64,000 nucleotides of DNA. Source: Opitutaceae bacterium. Its GTDB lineage: Bacteria > Verrucomicrobiota > Verrucomicrobiia > Opitutales > Opitutaceae. The stretch spans positions 310,001 to 374,000 of the forward strand of contig JAEUHC010000014.1 in assembly GCA_016794785.1 (NCBI GenBank), written 5' to 3'. Shown here one piece after another: positions 61,885 to 64,000 of the stretch (within the stretch, counting starts at the first letter, position 1; every line of letters begins with the position of its first letter). The notes below the pieces were generated by a model. That model was not told the DNA's origin and ran no database searches. It saw only the letters and a list, made by a program, of their open reading frames with translations. The translations under genes were made by a program, and so were the position numbers.

Positions 61885-62352
61885 TCAGTGCGCGTGGGCG
61901 GCCTTGGCGGGGTATTGGGCGGCGAGCAGCTTCATGAGGGAGTCCACCGCGGCCAGTTGCTTCTCGGAGCCGGCCTGATTGTTCTCGTCGGCGGCGTCGT
62001 GCAGCGCGTCGAGCGCCTTGGCGAGATTCTTCACCGTGCCCTCGGCGCGGGTCTTTTTATCGGCGGGGAGGTCCTTGGAAAGGCCGGGCAGCATGTTGAG
62101 CGTCTCGGTCATTTTTTCTGCCAACTCATGAACGGGCTTGAGGTTCTTGGCTTTGACCAGCGTGGCGATTTCCTTGTGGAGGTCCTGAGCTCTGTCCAAA
62201 GCAGCGGCTGCGGTAGTCGGCATAGCGGCAGAGGACGCATCGTGTGCGTGTTCTTTCTTGTCGGCAGCGCGAACGAGCGGGCTGGCGAGGAGGAGCGAAG
62301 CACCGGCGACGAACGCCAGCGCGAGATTACTTTTGCGATTTTGTTTTTTCAT
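61885..62352 (-). CDS. Periplasmic helical protein, paralogue of the N-terminal half of the neighbour
   Basis: 155 residues. Signal peptide ALAFVAGASLLLASPLVRA. Mature part has HAHDAS near the start and shares KNLAKALDALHDAADENNQA and KQLAAVDSLMKLLAAQYPA with 60437-61807. It ends AAHAH. Likely arose by domain duplication. Possible metal-binding ends by His; role not known. Confidence 0.8.
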   Translation of the reverse strand: MKKQNRKSNLALAFVAGASLLLASPLVRAADKKEHAHDASSAAMPTTAAAALDRAQDLHKEIATLVKAKNLKPVHELAEKMTETLNMLPGLSKDLPADKKTRAEGTVKNLAKALDALHDAADENNQAGSEKQLAAVDSLMKLLAAQYPAKAAHAH

Positions 62353-62408
62353 GGTTTTTCCCAGGGGAAAGTTGGACAGCGTCGGGGGAAATCGACTTGG
62401 GCGCGCGC

Positions 62409-62666
62409 TTAGTGTCGGCGACCGCCGCCGAAGCCACTGCGCCCGAAGCCATGCTGGATGCCGTAGGAATTTCCGCGATGGACTCCGTCGATATAATAGC
62501 CGCCGGAACGGTAGGGGCCGGGGCGGGCCGGGCCGCCGTAGTATCCATCGGAGGCGCAGCCGGCCAAGGCGACGAGAGCGGTCAGCCCGAGAAACACGGG
62601 GAGCAGCGCCCGCCTGTTGCGGCCTGTTGCCACCACGGAATTGCTGGCGAGAAGTTTAGGGTTCAT
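62409..62666 (-). CDS. Small Gly/Tyr-rich lipoprotein
   Basis: 85 residues from the ATG at 62666. Lipobox ALVALAGCASDG. The mature part is Gly, Tyr and Arg rich (YYGGPARPGPYRSGGYYIDG; GIQHGFGRSGFGGGRRH), low complexity. Real gene by lipobox and start, within the operon, function unknown. Longer readings upstream lack a start with sense. Confidence 0.7.
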   Translation of the reverse strand: MNPKLLASNSVVATGRNRRALLPVFLGLTALVALAGCASDGYYGGPARPGPYRSGGYYIDGVHRGNSYGIQHGFGRSGFGGGRRH

Positions 62667-62686
62667 GGGGTGTGCTCGTTGTGGGT

Positions 62687-63247
62687 TCACTCTATTTTGC
62701 AGCCCGCGTTTTTTTCGAACTGCTGCTTCTCCGCCGGCGACATGTGGTGGCACATCGCGACGATGGTATAGCCGCCGACCAGTCGTGCATTCTCGATATA
62801 CATCCAATCGGAAATCTCATTCGGCGCGACCGAGACCTCCTGACCGAGGCCCACTCCCTTGATCGCAACCGGTGCGTTGTCCACTTTGCCGTGAAACAGC
62901 CGCCCGTCGAAGGATACGTCGGTCAGCCAAATATGCTCGACCTGGTCACCCTCGACGAACGGTTTCTTGACGGCAAAGCGGCTCTGATTGGCCTTGGGCG
63001 AACGCAAGGCGGCGATGACCTTGTCCGTCGTTTTCCGCGCCGTCTCCACGGCGCGTTCCATCGCTTCGTTGTCTTCCTTGATGTGCAGGTAATCCGGTTC
63101 ACCCTCGCGGCGAACGGCGGCAACAGGAGGTGATGCCTTGGCGGCTGCAGGAGACGGTGCCTTGGCGGGTTCGTGCGCGTAAAGCGCGCCCGCCACGAGC
63201 AGTGCAGCGATCACGGGTAATGATTTCCCATGATTCATCATGGGCAT
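62687..63247 (-). CDS. DUF2314-family periplasmic protein
   Basis: 186 residues from the ATG at 63247 (other starts at 63319 and near it). Signal peptide SLPVIAALLVAGALYAHEP. FAVKKPFVEGDQVEHIWLTD, FDGRLFHGKVDNAPVAI and NEISDWMYIENARLVGGYTI are the DUF2314 (YegJ) core. The C-terminus ends MCHHMSPAEKQQFEKNAGC with two Cys, unusual for the family. Role unknown. Confidence 0.8.
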   Translation of the reverse strand: MPMMNHGKSLPVIAALLVAGALYAHEPAKAPSPAAAKASPPVAAVRREGEPDYLHIKEDNEAMERAVETARKTTDKVIAALRSPKANQSRFAVKKPFVEGDQVEHIWLTDVSFDGRLFHGKVDNAPVAIKGVGLGQEVSVAPNEISDWMYIENARLVGGYTIVAMCHHMSPAEKQQFEKNAGCKIE

Positions 63248-63315
63248 TTTGATTTCAGTCTTCACGTTGGTTTCGGTTGGGATTGCATGGCAGGGGGATT
63301 TTTTTGGGCCGGTGC

Positions 63316-64000
63316 TCACGCGTCCGCGCCGGTCGCCACCGGCTCTGGCGCCGCGGCCGGCGTCGGGCGGGCGGTTGTGACCGCATCGAGCGGATCGACC
63401 TTCGCGCGTTCGAGATATTTTTCCGATGCCTTGCGCCCGAATTTGTAGAACACCGCCGGCGTCACGGCCATGTCGAGGAACGTCGAGCTGACGAGCCCGC
63501 CGAGGATTACCACCGCGACGGGATACAGGATTTCCTTGCCGGGCTGATCGGCCGCGAGCACGAGCGGTATCAATGCGAGACCGGCGGTGAGTGCGGTCAT
63601 CGTGACCGGCACAAGCCGTTCCAGCGAGCCACGCACGATCATGTGCGCGTCGAACTTCTCGCCCTCGTGCTCCATCAAATGGAGGTAATGCGAGATCATC
63701 ATGATCGTGTTGCGCGAGGCGATGCCCGCGAGCGTGATGAGGCCGACGAGCGTCGCGATCGACACCTTGCCAACCATGAAATACGTCAGGACGAGCGCGC
63801 CGATGAATGCCAGCGGGATATTCAGCAGAATCTGCGCGACGATCATGCCCGAGCGGAAGTGCGAGTAGAGCAGCAGGAAGATCGTGCCGAAGGTGAAAAC
63901 CGCCAGGATGCCGATGATGCGCGTCGCCTCCTGCTGGCTCTGGAACTGGCCCTCGTAGCTGATGAAGTAGCCGGTTTCGAGATGCAGCTTGGCGGTGAGT
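63316..64000 (-). CDS. cusA: CusA/CzcA-type RND efflux pump, C-terminal part (N-terminus beyond window edge)
   Basis: About 228 residues up to the right edge. TM helices of the C-terminal half are visible: IIGILAVFTFGTIFLLLY, MIVAQILLNIPLAFIGALVL, GLITLAGIASRNTIMMISH, VPVTMTALTAGLALIPLVLA and LYPVAVVILGGLVSSTFLDM. The SRNTIMMISHYLHLMEHEG and SLERLVPVTMTALTAGLALI stretches are typical of HME-RND pumps. In CusA the Met-relay for Cu/Ag lies further up, so the metal cannot be confirmed. The tail is Pro/Ala-rich. With CusB/CusC genes probably to the right, it exports metal from periplasm to outside. Confidence 0.92.
   Translation of the reverse strand, partial: LTAKLHLETGYFISYEGQFQSQQEATRIIGILAVFTFGTIFLLLYSHFRSGMIVAQILLNIPLAFIGALVLTYFMVGKVSIATLVGLITLAGIASRNTIMMISHYLHLMEHEGEKFDAHMIVRGSLERLVPVTMTALTAGLALIPLVLAADQPGKEILYPVAVVILGGLVSSTFLDMAVTPAVFYKFGRKASEKYLERAKVDPLDAVTTARPTPAAAPEPVATGADA

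Noticed and set aside
60515..61978. 487-codon plus-strand open frame
   Set aside because: Antisense to the metal-binding protein gene; Arg-rich composition.
1..64000. CRISPR arrays or rRNA genes
   Set aside because: No regularly spaced repeats and no rRNA-like segments were seen.

Overview
The window is a high-GC bacterial segment that I read as the edge of a chromosome followed by the left part of a large integrative conjugative element (ICE) that continues past base 64000. Gene style (pseudopilin pairs, nadD-rsfS next to a tRNA, many periplasmic CxxC and DUF2314/DUF3347 proteins) suggests Verrucomicrobiota, possibly Opitutales. That is inference from protein style, not from a marker gene.

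Chromosomal side (1-5870): two tandem paralogous polytopic membrane proteins (the first runs off the left edge), two pseudopilins and a translationally coupled nadD-rsfS pair. Next to nadD lies the 5' half of a tRNA-Leu(UAA), cut just after its anticodon loop. About 210 bases further on is a complete tRNA-Leu(UAA) of different sequence. The simplest reading is that the element integrated inside the host tRNA gene and carries a replacement tRNA.

Element front (6.2-15.8 kb): an AbiE toxin-antitoxin pair with an operator over its promoter, small conserved mobile-element genes, and a cargo operon (ArsR-type regulator, frameshifted outer-membrane porin, FMN-binding-like protein, OB-fold-like protein, ABC permease and ATPase). 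The cargo is bracketed by one intact and one 5'-truncated copy of a DUF6573 gene, each with its own terminator.

Transfer region (15.8-33.75 kb): a degenerate-receiver LuxR regulator, a stand-alone Clp-type AAA+ ATPase, a type IV secretion set (VirB10, VirB9-like, VirB8-like, VirB6/TrbL, TrbJ, VirB4, VirB3-like and VirB2-like, plus small lipoproteins), a MobF relaxase-helicase and, divergently, a coupling protein. No VirB11/TrbB was found. A three-part operator (GTAG-N5-CTAC-N10-GTAG) sits before the relaxase and before a gene at 9 kb, and a partial copy sits before the coupling protein.

Metal and redox cargo (33.75-64 kb): TetR regulator with palindromic operator, Cu(I)-type P-ATPase, and a tight operon encoding a secreted protein, glucose-6-phosphate dehydrogenase, a membrane-anchored flavin/[2Fe-2S] reductase, a four-histidine membrane cytochrome-b-like protein and a seven-haem periplasmic cytochrome. 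This could carry electrons from NADPH to the periplasm. Then come a Cys-rich CBM48-like protein, a Met-rich periplasmic protein, two tandem periplasmic Cys-rich paralogues, PocR/AraC regulator, copB, copA, an ECF sigma factor with a C-terminal Cys-rich domain, a BNR-repeat protein, an orphan nuclease-like gene, a GT2/radical-SAM/ArnT-like trio, DUF3347 and metal-binding periplasmic proteins, and the C-terminal part of a CusA-type RND pump. Together the cargo looks devoted to copper/silver-type metal handling with an unusual redox component.
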